64,000 bases of DNA, taken from NCBI RefSeq assembly GCF_900109075.1, contig NZ_FNYS01000010.1:1-64000 (forward strand). Reading direction: 5' to 3'. Below, in pieces: positions 42,723 through 51,468 of the stretch. A program made the position numbers and the translations under genes. This DNA comes from Myroides marinus. Its GTDB lineage: Bacteria; Bacteroidota; Bacteroidia; Flavobacteriales; Flavobacteriaceae. The notes beneath the pieces are model-generated. The model made no database searches, was not told where the DNA came from, and saw only the letters and a program-made list of their open reading frames with translations. Within the stretch, counting starts at the first letter, position 1; each line of letters opens with the position of its first letter.

Positions 42723-44903
42723 TTATTCTTCTACCTTTTTAATATCAGTACCTAAACGCTGTAAATAAGCGATAACAGCAACAATCTCACGATCACTCAT
42801 CGGTACAAACTCTTCTCCTTTAGCCTTAGCACGTTTTTCTCCATCTTGGTAAGACTTAACGTAATCAGGATCTCCTTCTAAATTCTTAGCAATTTGTTCT
42901 GATTGAGCTTTAATAGAAGCTTTAGCATTTGCGATATCCTCATCAGAATAAGGAACACCTAAAGTTCTCATCACACTCATTTTTGTTTCAATATCACTAT
43001 AGTCAGCAGCTTTATTAGCGAATAACCATTTATATCCAGGCATAATTGAGTTTGGAGAAGTAGATTGTGGATCATACATGTGGTTATAATGCCAGTTGTC
43101 TGAATATTTACCACCTACTCTAAATAAATCTGGTCCAGTTCTCTTAGAACCCCATAAGAATGGGTGATCATAAACATATTCACCTGATTTAGAGTATTCA
43201 CCATATCTCTCTACTTCAGAACGGAAAGGACGAATCATTTGTGAGTGACATCCCACACATCCTTCTCTAATATATAAGTCTCTACCTTCTAACTCTAATG
43301 GAGTATATGGCTTAACACTTGTAATTGTAGGAATATTTGACTTAACAAATATTGTTGGAACAATCTGAACTAAACCACCAATTAAGATAGCAACTGTAGT
43401 TAAGATAGTAAACTGTACTGGTCTTCTTTCTAACCAAGCATGCCATCCTTCACCTTTTAATCTACCTACAGATATTCTTTGTAACGCAGGAGCTTCAGCT
43501 AATTCATCTTCTACTGGTTGACCAGCTTTCACTGTTTTGTAGATATTGTAAATTAATACTAATACCCCAGCTAAATATAATGTACCACCGATAGCACGCA
43601 TAGCATACATAGGTAAAATAGCAGTAACAGTTTCTAAGAAGTTACCATATTTTAAAGTTCCGTCTGGGTTAAAATCTTTCCACATTAAGTGTTGAGAGAA
43701 ACCAGCAACATATAAAGGAATAGTATATAAAATAATACCTAAAGTACCAATCCAGAAGTGGAAGTTAGCAGCAGCTTTAGAATATAATTCTGTTTTAACC
43801 ATTCTTGGTATTAACCAGTATACCATACCGAATGTCATGAATCCGTTCCATGCTAATGCACCAACGTGCACGTGAGCTACGATCCAGTCAGTATAGTGAG
43901 CAATTGCGTTTACGTTTTTCAAAGACAACATTGGTCCTTCGAATGTCGCCATACCGTATCCTGTGATACCTACTACGAAGAATTTCAATACTGGCTCTAC
44001 TCTTACTTTATCCCAAACTCCACGAAGAGTTAAAAGACCATTAATCATACCTCCCCAAGATGGTGCAATTAACATTACTGAGAACACAACCCCTAAGTTT
44101 TGAGCCCATTCTGGTAATGCTGAATACAATAAGTGGTGAGGTCCTGCCCAGATGTATAAGAAAATTAATGACCAGAAGTGAATAATAGATAGTCTATAAG
44201 AATAAACAGGTCTATTAGCCGCTTTAGGTAAATAATAATACATTAACCCTAGGAAAGGAGTAGTTAAGAAGAACGCTACCGCATTGTGTCCATACCACCA
44301 CTGTACCAATGCATCTTGAACTCCTGCATAAACAGAATAAGATTTTAATGCATTCACAGGTAACTCTAATGAGTTAAAGATGTGTAACACTGCTACCGTA
44401 ACGAATGTTGCTAAATAGAACCAAATAGCCACATAAATATGACGCTCTCTTCTTTTGATGATTGTCATAATCATGTTAATACCAAATGTTACCCAAATAA
44501 TCGCAATTGCGATATCGATAGGCCATTCTAATTCAGCATACTCTTTTGATGTTGTATACCCTAATGGTAGAGTAATTACAGCACCGATTAAAATTAATTG
44601 CCAGCCGTAAAAGTGAAGATTACTTAAAAAATCACTGAACATTCTAGCTTTACATAACCTTTGTAAAGAATAGTAAATACCTCCGAAAATTGCGTTACCA
44701 ACGAACGCAAAAATCACAGCATTTGTATGCAATGGACGTAATCTCCCGAAACTTAACCAAGATATTCCATCTGTCAAGTTAGGAAATATAAACATCACTG
44801 CTAAAACTAATCCTACTAGCATTCCGACAGCTCCAAAAAATATTGAAGCATAAAGAAATTTCTTTACAATTTTGTTGTCATAATAAAATTGTTGCACTTC
44901 CAT
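42723..44903 (-). CDS. ccoNO: cbb3 oxidase fused subunits CcoN and CcoO
   Basis: 726 aa, a fusion of catalytic subunit I (about residues 1-490) and the mono-haem subunit II (about 520-726). The CcoN part has twelve or so helices with the haem and CuB histidines (LRPLHTNAVIF, WYGHNAVAFFLTTP, WAGPHHLLYSALP, IVAHVHVGALAWNG). The CcoO part has CVGCH in REGCVGCHSQMIRPFRSEVERYGEYSKSGEY. It reduces oxygen to water with high affinity at the membrane. The fusion is typical of Flavobacteriia. Gaps to ccoS (6 bases) and ccoQ (19 bases) show one operon. Confidence 0.97.
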   Translation of the reverse strand: MEVQQFYYDNKIVKKFLYASIFFGAVGMLVGLVLAVMFIFPNLTDGISWLSFGRLRPLHTNAVIFAFVGNAIFGGIYYSLQRLCKARMFSDFLSNLHFYGWQLILIGAVITLPLGYTTSKEYAELEWPIDIAIAIIWVTFGINMIMTIIKRRERHIYVAIWFYLATFVTVAVLHIFNSLELPVNALKSYSVYAGVQDALVQWWYGHNAVAFFLTTPFLGLMYYYLPKAANRPVYSYRLSIIHFWSLIFLYIWAGPHHLLYSALPEWAQNLGVVFSVMLIAPSWGGMINGLLTLRGVWDKVRVEPVLKFFVVGITGYGMATFEGPMLSLKNVNAIAHYTDWIVAHVHVGALAWNGFMTFGMVYWLIPRMVKTELYSKAAANFHFWIGTLGIILYTIPLYVAGFSQHLMWKDFNPDGTLKYGNFLETVTAILPMYAMRAIGGTLYLAGVLVLIYNIYKTVKAGQPVEDELAEAPALQRISVGRLKGEGWHAWLERRPVQFTILTTVAILIGGLVQIVPTIFVKSNIPTITSVKPYTPLELEGRDLYIREGCVGCHSQMIRPFRSEVERYGEYSKSGEYVYDHPFLWGSKRTGPDLFRVGGKYSDNWHYNHMYDPQSTSPNSIMPGYKWLFANKAADYSDIETKMSVMRTLGVPYSDEDIANAKASIKAQSEQIAKNLEGDPDYVKSYQDGEKRAKAKGEEFVPMSDREIVAVIAYLQRLGTDIKKVEE

Positions 44904-44909
44904 AGTTGT

Positions 44910-45116
44910 TTATATTTGATTTTCTTTTTGTTTATTTTCTGTTTGTTCACTGTTTGTTTTTTTCTGTTTCACGTTGACTTCATCGTCAAATAACATACGA
45001 ACAGAAGGAGTATATGCGTCATCAAATTGCCCACTCTTCACAGACTTAATAAATAAGTACAGGAAAATACCAGCTACAACGACACTGATACTAATTAAGA
45101 AATAAATAACACTCAT
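44910..45116 (-). CDS. ccoS: cbb3 maturation protein CcoS
   Basis: 68 aa: one N-terminal membrane helix (MSVIYFLISISVVVAGIFLYLFI) followed by KSVKSGQFDDAYTPSVRMLFDDE, the CcoS signature (GQFDD..TP..R.L.DD), and a Lys/Gln/Asn-rich tail. CcoS is required for haem and copper insertion. It is the first gene of the structural operon; the promoter and palindrome lie in the 77 bases before it. Confidence 0.93.
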   Translation of the reverse strand: MSVIYFLISISVVVAGIFLYLFIKSVKSGQFDDAYTPSVRMLFDDEVNVKQKKTNSEQTENKQKENQI

Positions 45117-45133
45117 ACCTTATATTTATTTGT

Positions 45134-45141
45134 CAAAATTA
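45134..45141 (-). promoter_or_regulatory. Promoter -7 box of the ccoS operon
   Basis: The reverse complement reads TAATTTTG, a match to TAnnTTTG. It predicts a transcription start near 45130, with the palindrome at 45160-45181 centred close to -40. Confidence 0.65.
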
Positions 45142-45159
45142 ACATTCTCTCTCGCCTTA

Positions 45160-45181
45160 AAATATGATAAGTATCATATTT
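45160..45181. promoter_or_regulatory. Crp/Fnr-type palindrome upstream of ccoS
   Basis: Two perfect 10-base arms (AAATATGATA and its reverse complement) surround a central AG. The core fits ATGA-N6-TCAT, also found at 47640-47653 next to the Crp/Fnr gene. Its centre (45170.5) is about 40 bases upstream of the predicted ccoS start, the class-II activator position of FNR. Confidence 0.7.
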
Positions 45182-45193
45182 ACATTTTTTCTA

Positions 45194-47584
45194 TCAATCT
45201 TTCTTTATAATTTTTTTAGCATAATAATTACTCATTATTGTCACAAAACTTATAATAGATATAGTACTTATAGGCATTAAAATAGCAGCTACAAGTGGAG
45301 ACATTTTATTCATTATTGAAACCGAAATACCTATCACATTATAGCTTAATGCTAAGATATAACTTAATTTAATAGTTTTAACAGATTTCTTTGAATATTT
45401 TAAGAATGACTTTAAGTATTCAAACATTCTCGCGTCTAAAATTGCATCACTTGCAGGAGTAAAAACGTTAACATTCTCAGAGACAGACACTCCTACATTG
45501 CTTTGTGCTAAAGCTCCAGCATCATTAAGTCCATCACCAACCATCATAACATTGCCCCCTTGTTCTTGTAAATAGTTAACATAACTTAACTTTTCTTCTG
45601 GTTTTTGATTAAATACCAATGTAGTAGACTCTGGCAGTAGCTCCTGTAACGCTTCTTTTTCACCATCATTATCTCCCGATAGGATTACTAACTTATATCC
45701 TGAATATGTTAAATTATCAAATAATTCTTTTAACCCCTCTCTATAGTGATTTGCAAAAATGAACTTTCCTTTATATATCCCATTAATCTGAATATGAACA
45801 GAAGTTTCATTAATCATTTTTTCTGTATCTATACCTAGTAACTTAGGAGATCCTATTAAATACTTAACATCATTAATAACACCTACTAGGCCTTGCCCTG
45901 CTATTTCCTCAAAAAATTGAGGTTTCACTACAACTTTAGTTGATAAGAAATTATATAATTTTCTACTCAATGGGTGATTAGAAGCTCTTATGATATTTCG
46001 AATATCATTTTGTTGTTCTTTAGTTAATTCATCTCCTTCATAAGAAATAGTAGAATTAGCATTAGTAGTAATTGTCCCTGTTTTATCAAACACAACAGTA
46101 TTTACTTTTGCCATCTGCTCTACTACAGTTACATTCTTTAGATAAAACTTATTTCTACCATATATACGTATTGCATTTCCCAATGTAAAAGGAGCAGTCA
46201 AGGCTAAAGCACATGGACAAGCTACAATTAGAATTGCTGTAAAAACATTAAATGCCGCATTTAAATCAACAAAAGCCCATCCTAGAAAAGCTAAAACTGA
46301 TACTGTCAGTAATACAGGTGTGAAGTAATGACTTATCGTATCAGTAATAGTCTTATACTTCATATCTACTTTCTTCTGAAATACATCGTTACTCCACAGT
46401 TGAGTCAGATAACTTTGTGAAACAGTATTAACTGCCTCTACCTCTATTACATCACCAACCTGCTTTCCTCCTGCGAATACTTTATCTCCTGATTTTTTCT
46501 CAACAGGTACTGCTTCCCCAGTAACAAAGCTATAATCAATGAAAGCTGAGTTAGAAATCAATATCGAATCGACAGGAACTAGCTCCTGGTTACGTATTAA
46601 AAGTCTATCCCTTTTTACTACTTCATAAACTTGTATTGGTTCTTCTACTCCATCCTCTCCAATTTTAGTAATTGCAATAGGAAAGTATGATTTGTAATCA
46701 CGTTCAAAAGACAAGAAGTTATAAGTGCGCTGTTGAAATAATTTTCCTAACAACATAAAGAACACTAGCATTGTCATACTATCAAAGAAACCAGGACCTA
46801 AATCAAAGATTATATCAATAGTACTTCTTATAAACATCACTATAATTCCCAATGACATCGGAATATCAATCGTATAATTCTTAGTCTTAATACCTTTCCA
46901 AGCAGCTAAGTGATATGGTGAAGCAGAATAAAAAAATACAGGTAAAGAAATAAGTAGAATCAACCATCTAAAGAAATCCTTATACTCTCTCATCCAGATA
47001 TCATCTATATTAAAATACTCTGGAAAAGAAAGCATCATAACATTCCCAAAACTAAAGAATGCAATACCAATCTTATAGATTAGGCTTCTATCTATAGACT
47101 GAGGTTTCTCTTCATAATTTTTCAAACTAATATAAGGCTCATACCCTATTTGTGTAAGAAGCAATACCAGCTCTTTTAAAGTTACTTTACTATCATTATA
47201 AGTAATAGTAGCCTTCTTCTCAGGGAAGTTTACTAGAACGCGTATAACGCCCTCATTAAGTCTATGTAAATTCTCTAAGATCCAAATACAAGAACTGCAA
47301 TGAATATGTGGAATATAGAGAGACACGATACTTGTAGTCCCTTCATTAAATTCAAGTAATTTGTTAATAATATCACTCTTTTCTAAGAAGTCATATTTCC
47401 CATTTGCTTCTTCTGGAGTAGCTCCAGGAGTAGCTTCCATATCGTAATAACAGCCAAGATCATTCTCACTAAAAATCTCATAAACTGTCTTACATCCATT
47501 ACAACAAAACTCCCTACTATCGAACTCAATGCGGTTAAAGGTGGTCACCTCATTACCACAGTGATAACACGTCTTCTTATCCAT
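45194..47584 (-). CDS. ccoI: Copper-exporting P1B-type ATPase CcoI
   Basis: 796 aa. An N-terminal Cys-rich motif (CYHCGNEV...FCCNGCKTVYEIF) is followed by an HMA domain with HCSSCIWILENLH. After several membrane helices come the ion-site CPCALALTAPF, the phosphorylation site DKTGTITTN and the hinge MVGDGLNDAGAL. It feeds copper to cbb3 oxidase assembly at the cytoplasmic membrane. It lies upstream of ccoS on the same strand with a promoter between them, and is divergent from the Crp/Fnr gene across 117 bases. Confidence 0.95.
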   Translation of the reverse strand: MDKKTCYHCGNEVTTFNRIEFDSREFCCNGCKTVYEIFSENDLGCYYDMEATPGATPEEANGKYDFLEKSDIINKLLEFNEGTTSIVSLYIPHIHCSSCIWILENLHRLNEGVIRVLVNFPEKKATITYNDSKVTLKELVLLLTQIGYEPYISLKNYEEKPQSIDRSLIYKIGIAFFSFGNVMMLSFPEYFNIDDIWMREYKDFFRWLILLISLPVFFYSASPYHLAAWKGIKTKNYTIDIPMSLGIIVMFIRSTIDIIFDLGPGFFDSMTMLVFFMLLGKLFQQRTYNFLSFERDYKSYFPIAITKIGEDGVEEPIQVYEVVKRDRLLIRNQELVPVDSILISNSAFIDYSFVTGEAVPVEKKSGDKVFAGGKQVGDVIEVEAVNTVSQSYLTQLWSNDVFQKKVDMKYKTITDTISHYFTPVLLTVSVLAFLGWAFVDLNAAFNVFTAILIVACPCALALTAPFTLGNAIRIYGRNKFYLKNVTVVEQMAKVNTVVFDKTGTITTNANSTISYEGDELTKEQQNDIRNIIRASNHPLSRKLYNFLSTKVVVKPQFFEEIAGQGLVGVINDVKYLIGSPKLLGIDTEKMINETSVHIQINGIYKGKFIFANHYREGLKELFDNLTYSGYKLVILSGDNDGEKEALQELLPESTTLVFNQKPEEKLSYVNYLQEQGGNVMMVGDGLNDAGALAQSNVGVSVSENVNVFTPASDAILDARMFEYLKSFLKYSKKSVKTIKLSYILALSYNVIGISVSIMNKMSPLVAAILMPISTISIISFVTIMSNYYAKKIIKKD

Positions 47585-47639
47585 AAAAAAATGCTCATTT
47601 TACCTCTAACAAAGGTCTACGTTTAATAATGCAGAATAT

Positions 47640-47653
47640 ATGACATTTATCAT
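47640..47653. promoter_or_regulatory. Crp/Fnr-type palindrome between ccoI and the fnr-like gene
   Basis: ATGA-CATTTA-TCAT fits the same core as the palindrome before ccoS. It lies 56 bases before the ccoI start and about 28 bases before the predicted start of the Crp/Fnr gene, so it could activate ccoI and repress the regulator's own gene. Confidence 0.6.
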
Positions 47654-47663
47654 AAAAAATCAC

Positions 47664-47671
47664 TATCTTTG
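47664..47671 (+). promoter_or_regulatory. Promoter -7 box of the Crp/Fnr gene
   Basis: TATCTTTG, a consensus TAnnTTTG box 30 bases before the ATG at 47702. It overlaps an in-frame TTG (47669), which is therefore not the start. Confidence 0.6.
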
Positions 47672-47701
47672 TGCAGTTATTTTAACAAAATCTACGTGGT
47701 T

Positions 47702-48385
47702 ATGGGCAGATGTGAACAGTGTATAATTAGAGAGTTTAGTTCTTTAAAAGCTCTAACAAGAGAAGAACTTTTAACAATTTCTGAAACTAAGACGCATTTT
47801 ATCGTAAAAAAAGGAGAAGTTCTCTTCAATGAAGGAGATAACCTTAATGGTGTGTATTGCATAAAAGATGGTTTCTGTAAGTTAACTAAGTTAAACTCTA
47901 ATGGTAAAGACACTATCGTTAAACTTGCCAAAAACGGAGATTTACTAGGACAACGCTCTATCATTAACGAAGAGACATCAAACCTTACTGCTACAGCTAT
48001 TGAAGATATGCAAATCTGTTTTATTCCTAAAAAGGAAATGATGGATTACTTCACAGACAATAACAAATTCTCATTACTAGTAACTAGAGATATCTGTAAT
48101 CACTTAAAAGATGCAGATAAAGGTTTAGCTGATCATACTCATAAGACAGTAAAAGAAAGACTTGCTATAATTCTACTTAAATTAGAAGAAGTAGGTGGTA
48201 TCAATCCTGAGAACAACGCTTTAAATATCCAACTTTCTAGAGAAGATCTAGCTAATATGGTAGGTACTGCTACAGAGAGTTGTATCCGTTTATTATCTGA
48301 ACTTAAGAAAGATGGTATCATTGAATTATCAGGAAAGAAAATTATCTTAAAAGATAAAAATGAGCTAAAGAATCTTGCTCAATAA
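47702..48385 (+). CDS. Crp/Fnr-family transcriptional regulator
   Basis: 227 aa from the ATG at 47702. The N-terminus MGRCEQCIIREFSSLKAL has the CxxC of the Bacteroidota FNR group, which could hold an oxygen-labile iron-sulfur cluster together with C in VYCIKDGFCK. The cyclic-nucleotide-type beta roll covers about residues 20-130. The helix-turn-helix is ISREDLANMVGTATESCIRLLSELKKDGII, read here as LSREDLANMVGTATESCIRLL. It is divergent from ccoI and probably controls the cbb3 genes in response to oxygen. Specific effector not proven. Confidence 0.92.
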   Translation: MGRCEQCIIREFSSLKALTREELLTISETKTHFIVKKGEVLFNEGDNLNGVYCIKDGFCKLTKLNSNGKDTIVKLAKNGDLLGQRSIINEETSNLTATAIEDMQICFIPKKEMMDYFTDNNKFSLLVTRDICNHLKDADKGLADHTHKTVKERLAIILLKLEEVGGINPENNALNIQLSREDLANMVGTATESCIRLLSELKKDGIIELSGKKIILKDKNELKNLAQ

Positions 48386-48469
48386 TCTTATCTATTCATT
48401 AACACATCTTTTTGTCATTTAAACTTAGATATCATTATTTAATATTATAAAATAATGTATTTTCGCAAC

Positions 48470-49492
48470 ATGATGAATGAAAAAAACATAGAGCAACTTC
48501 AATCTATTTTAAGTTCTCCTAAAAAAATAAGTATTATACCTCATAGAAATCCTGATGGAGATGCTATAGGTTCTACACTAGGTTTATACCATGTTCTAAA
48601 GTCTCTAGGACATGAAGCATATGTAATATCTCCTAATGATTTCCCTCACTTCTTAGCTTGGATGCCAGCTAGTGAAGACATTATAATATTTGACAAAAAA
48701 AGAGATTATGCTACTCAACTCTTATCTAGTAGTGACTATATCTTTACTCTAGATTTTAATATTCTATTGAGAACAGGTGATGACATGGAGAAGGTTCTCG
48801 AAAAGATGAAAGCTCCTTTTGTCATGATAGACCATCATCAGATGCCTGGTAACTATGCTGAATTAACGTTCTCCAACCCTGAATTTGGTTCTACTTGTGA
48901 ACTGCTATACACTATCTTAGATAAAGCAAATCTTACTGATAAAATTAGTAAAGAAGCTGCTACTTGTATCTACACAGGTATTGTTACTGATTCAGGTTCA
49001 TTCAGATTCCCAAAAACAAATGCAAACACACATAGAGTTGTTGCAAATCTTATTGATAAGGGAATAGAAAATCCAGAAATCCACAACGCTTTATTTGACA
49101 ACAGTAATTACAATAGACTACAATTACTAGGTAGAGCATTACAAAATATGGTTATTTTACCAGAATATAACACTTCTTATATCTTCCTAACAGATAAAGA
49201 ACTTAATGAGTTCCAACATCAAAAAGGAGATACAGAAGGATTCGTTAACTATGGACTATCTATTAAAGGTGTTGATTTAACCTTCTTCTTTATTGAACGT
49301 AAAGACGAAGGTATTGTCAAGATTTCTTTGAGATCGCAAGGTAATATGGATGTCAATCTATTAGCACGTAAATATTTCGAAGGAGGAGGTCACGTCAATG
49401 CTGCTGGAGGAAAGTCTACTCTTTCTCTAAACGATACAATAACAAGATTTGTTGATATAATCAAAAAGCACAAACAAGAGTTCTATGTATAA
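48470..49492 (+). CDS. nrnA: DHH-family phosphoesterase (NrnA-like oligoribonuclease)
   Basis: 340 aa from the ATG at 48470; an ATG at 48455 overlaps a possible -7 box (TATTTTCG, 48458-48465). The DHH domain shows IIPHRNPDGDAIGSTLG (H25, D29, D31), FTLDFN, and MIDHHQMPGNYAE; the DHHA1 domain ends GGGHVNAAGGKS. NrnA-type enzymes degrade short RNA and pAp in the cytosol. Its last 8 bases overlap the gldI start. Confidence 0.92.
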   Translation: MMNEKNIEQLQSILSSPKKISIIPHRNPDGDAIGSTLGLYHVLKSLGHEAYVISPNDFPHFLAWMPASEDIIIFDKKRDYATQLLSSSDYIFTLDFNILLRTGDDMEKVLEKMKAPFVMIDHHQMPGNYAELTFSNPEFGSTCELLYTILDKANLTDKISKEAATCIYTGIVTDSGSFRFPKTNANTHRVVANLIDKGIENPEIHNALFDNSNYNRLQLLGRALQNMVILPEYNTSYIFLTDKELNEFQHQKGDTEGFVNYGLSIKGVDLTFFFIERKDEGIVKISLRSQGNMDVNLLARKYFEGGGHVNAAGGKSTLSLNDTITRFVDIIKKHKQEFYV

Positions 49493-50036
49493 ATTTATTC
49501 AGTTTCTAAGTTTAGCCGCTATGGCTATCATTGCCGTTAGTTGTAATAATAACAACGAAGTAAGAAAACCTATTTCTAAATCAAAAGAAAGCGTAATTCA
49601 CAGTTCTGCTTTAAAAAACATGGAAATGGTACAAAGCGAAGAAGAGCTTATTTCTAAATATATAGAAACTGATAAAGAACACACCTATATCAATTCTAAG
49701 AATGGCTTTTGGTATACGTACCAAGAAAGAAAAGTACACGACTCTATTAGACCATTAGAAGGCAATACCGTTATGTACACTTATGAGATTAGTACACTTC
49801 AAGATAGTATACTGTATTCTAAAAATGACATAGGAGTACTATCATATATCGTGGATAAAGAAGACATTCTTCCTGTATTAAGACATACTATTAAACTAAT
49901 GAAGAACAATGAATCAATAAAAGTTGTTTCACCATCAACATTAGCTTATAGCTACTTAGGAGATAAAAATAAAATAGACAAAAACCAACCAATAATAATT
50001 ACTGTAGATTTAAAATCAATAGATAGAAATAACTAA
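49485..50036 (+). CDS. gldI: Gliding-motility-associated lipoprotein isomerase GldI
   Basis: 183 aa with a lipoprotein signal ([21 protein letters not shown]20). The rest is an FKBP-like domain of the gliding-motility PPIase ([70 protein letters not shown]). In Flavobacterium GldI is needed for gliding and sits in the periplasm facing the outer membrane. The neighbours, a DHH phosphoesterase before and a PPIase after, match the usual gene order. Presence of other gld genes cannot be judged here, so motility of this species is not implied. Confidence 0.85.
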   Translation: MYKFIQFLSLAAMAIIAVSCNNNNEVRKPISKSKESVIHSSALKNMEMVQSEEELISKYIETDKEHTYINSKNGFWYTYQERKVHDSIRPLEGNTVMYTYEISTLQDSILYSKNDIGVLSYIVDKEDILPVLRHTIKLMKNNESIKVVSPSTLAYSYLGDKNKIDKNQPIIITVDLKSIDRNN

Positions 50037-50041
50037 ATAAT

Positions 50042-51115
50042 ATGAAAAAAATGACAAGTTTAATATTAAGTGTTGTTGCACTAGTTACATCATGTGCTTC
50101 ACCTAAATCTGATTTACCAGACGGATTATACGCAGATATCAAAACATCTAAAGGTAACATCATCATCGAATTGGAATACCAAAAAGCTCCAGTTACTGTA
50201 GCTAACTTTGTTTCATTAGCAGAAGGAAACAACCCATTCGTAGATAAGCAATACAAAGACAAACCTTACTACGATGGATTAACATTCCACCGTGTAGAGA
50301 ACAACTTTGTAATTCAAGGTGGTGACCCTACAGGTTCAGGTTCAGGTGGTCCTGGATACGTATTTAAAGATGAGTTTGATCCAAGTCTTAGACATGACAA
50401 AGCAGGTACTTTATCTATGGCTAACAGTGGACCATTCACTAACGGAAGTCAATTCTTTATCACACATAAAGCAACACCTCACTTAGATGGAGGACACTCA
50501 GTTTTCGGATACACTGTTAAAGGTTTAGATATTGTAAATACTATCGAACGAGGTGATAAAATGGAGTCAGTTAAAATCATCAGAATCGGTAAAGATGCTA
50601 AGAAATTTAACGCTGTAAAAGTATTCAAACAATACTTTGAAGAAGCAGACAAAACGAAAAAAGACCTACAAGAGAAGGTAGAAAAAGCACAAAAAGAATA
50701 CGCTGATAAATTCGCTGAATTAAAAGCTAAAGCTACTAAAACACATTCTGGATTATCTTATGTTATCACGAATGATGCACAAGGTAAAAAACCAAACGTG
50801 GGTCAAGAAGTAATGATTGACTACGCAGGTTTCTTTGAGAATGGATTAATGTTTGATTCAAGCAATGAAGAATTATCAAAAACATTTGGAACATTTGACC
50901 AAAGAAGAGCTGATGCTGAACAATATATTCCAATTCCTTTCAAATATGGAACTAAAACTGGCCTAATACCAGGGTTTATTGAAGGAATTGAACAAATGAA
51001 AATAGGAGATAAAGCGATTATCTTTATCCCTGCTCATTTAGCATATGGAGAGCGTGGTGCAGGAGGAGTAATTCCACCTAACACAGATCTAGTATTCGAA
51101 TTAGAAATGAAATAG
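50042..51115 (+). CDS. Lipoprotein with cyclophilin and FKBP peptidyl-prolyl isomerase domains
   Basis: 357 aa. A lipoprotein signal ([18 protein letters not shown]) precedes a cyclophilin domain (about residues 30-190; [62 protein letters not shown]). A charged helix (about 195-235) leads to an FKBP domain (about 240-357; [70 protein letters not shown]). It should act on exported proteins in the periplasm. It starts 5 bases after gldI and has a 23-bp terminator. Confidence 0.93.
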   Translation: MKKMTSLILSVVALVTSCASPKSDLPDGLYADIKTSKGNIIIELEYQKAPVTVANFVSLAEGNNPFVDKQYKDKPYYDGLTFHRVENNFVIQGGDPTGSGSGGPGYVFKDEFDPSLRHDKAGTLSMANSGPFTNGSQFFITHKATPHLDGGHSVFGYTVKGLDIVNTIERGDKMESVKIIRIGKDAKKFNAVKVFKQYFEEADKTKKDLQEKVEKAQKEYADKFAELKAKATKTHSGLSYVITNDAQGKKPNVGQEVMIDYAGFFENGLMFDSSNEELSKTFGTFDQRRADAEQYIPIPFKYGTKTGLIPGFIEGIEQMKIGDKAIIFIPAHLAYGERGAGGVIPPNTDLVFELEMK

Positions 51116-51130
51116 TTATAATAATATATA

Positions 51131-51179
51131 ACAACAAAAAAAGGGTTGAAACGCTTCGTTTCAACCCTTTTTTTGTTGT
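51131..51179 (+). terminator. Terminator of the nrnA-gldI-PPIase unit
   Basis: A perfect 23-bp stem (51131-51153 with 51157-51179) with a 3-base loop and long A/T arms; it can work on both strands. Confidence 0.88.
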
Positions 51180-51413
51180 ATTCCAAAATCAACAACCTTG
51201 CTTAAGTCAATCGTTTTCTCTATTCTAAAAAATCACTTTAAAACAATAACATTTAAACCAAGATTAAATATCACTGTGATACACTGTATGATATAATAAC
51301 CAATACCAATAAAACCACCAATAGATATCCTGCAGAGAAAACAAACATTAAAAAGCAATAATATTAGCTTTTAAGCAACTATAAAATGTTTTACAACTCA
51401 ATATATATAAAAC

Positions 51414-51446
51414 AAAAAAAGACGTGCTTAAAACACATCTTTTTTT
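51414..51446 (-). terminator. Terminator of secA
   Basis: Arms 51414-51425 and 51434-51445 pair with one mismatch around an 8-base loop; the minus strand reads into a T-run. Confidence 0.7.
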
Positions 51447-51468
51447 AATTATATGAATTTTTATATTC

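Larger units (their letters stand above)
51116..51468. other. Intergenic stretch between the PPIase gene and secA
   Basis: About 350 bases holding two terminators (51131-51179 and 51414-51446), one for each convergent gene. I see nothing else in it. Confidence 0.7.

Noticed and set aside
44965..44980. A parS-like TGTTTCACGT inside ccoS
   Set aside because: Only the left 10 bases match the palindrome; the right half is wrong and it lies in a coding sequence 10 kb from parAB.
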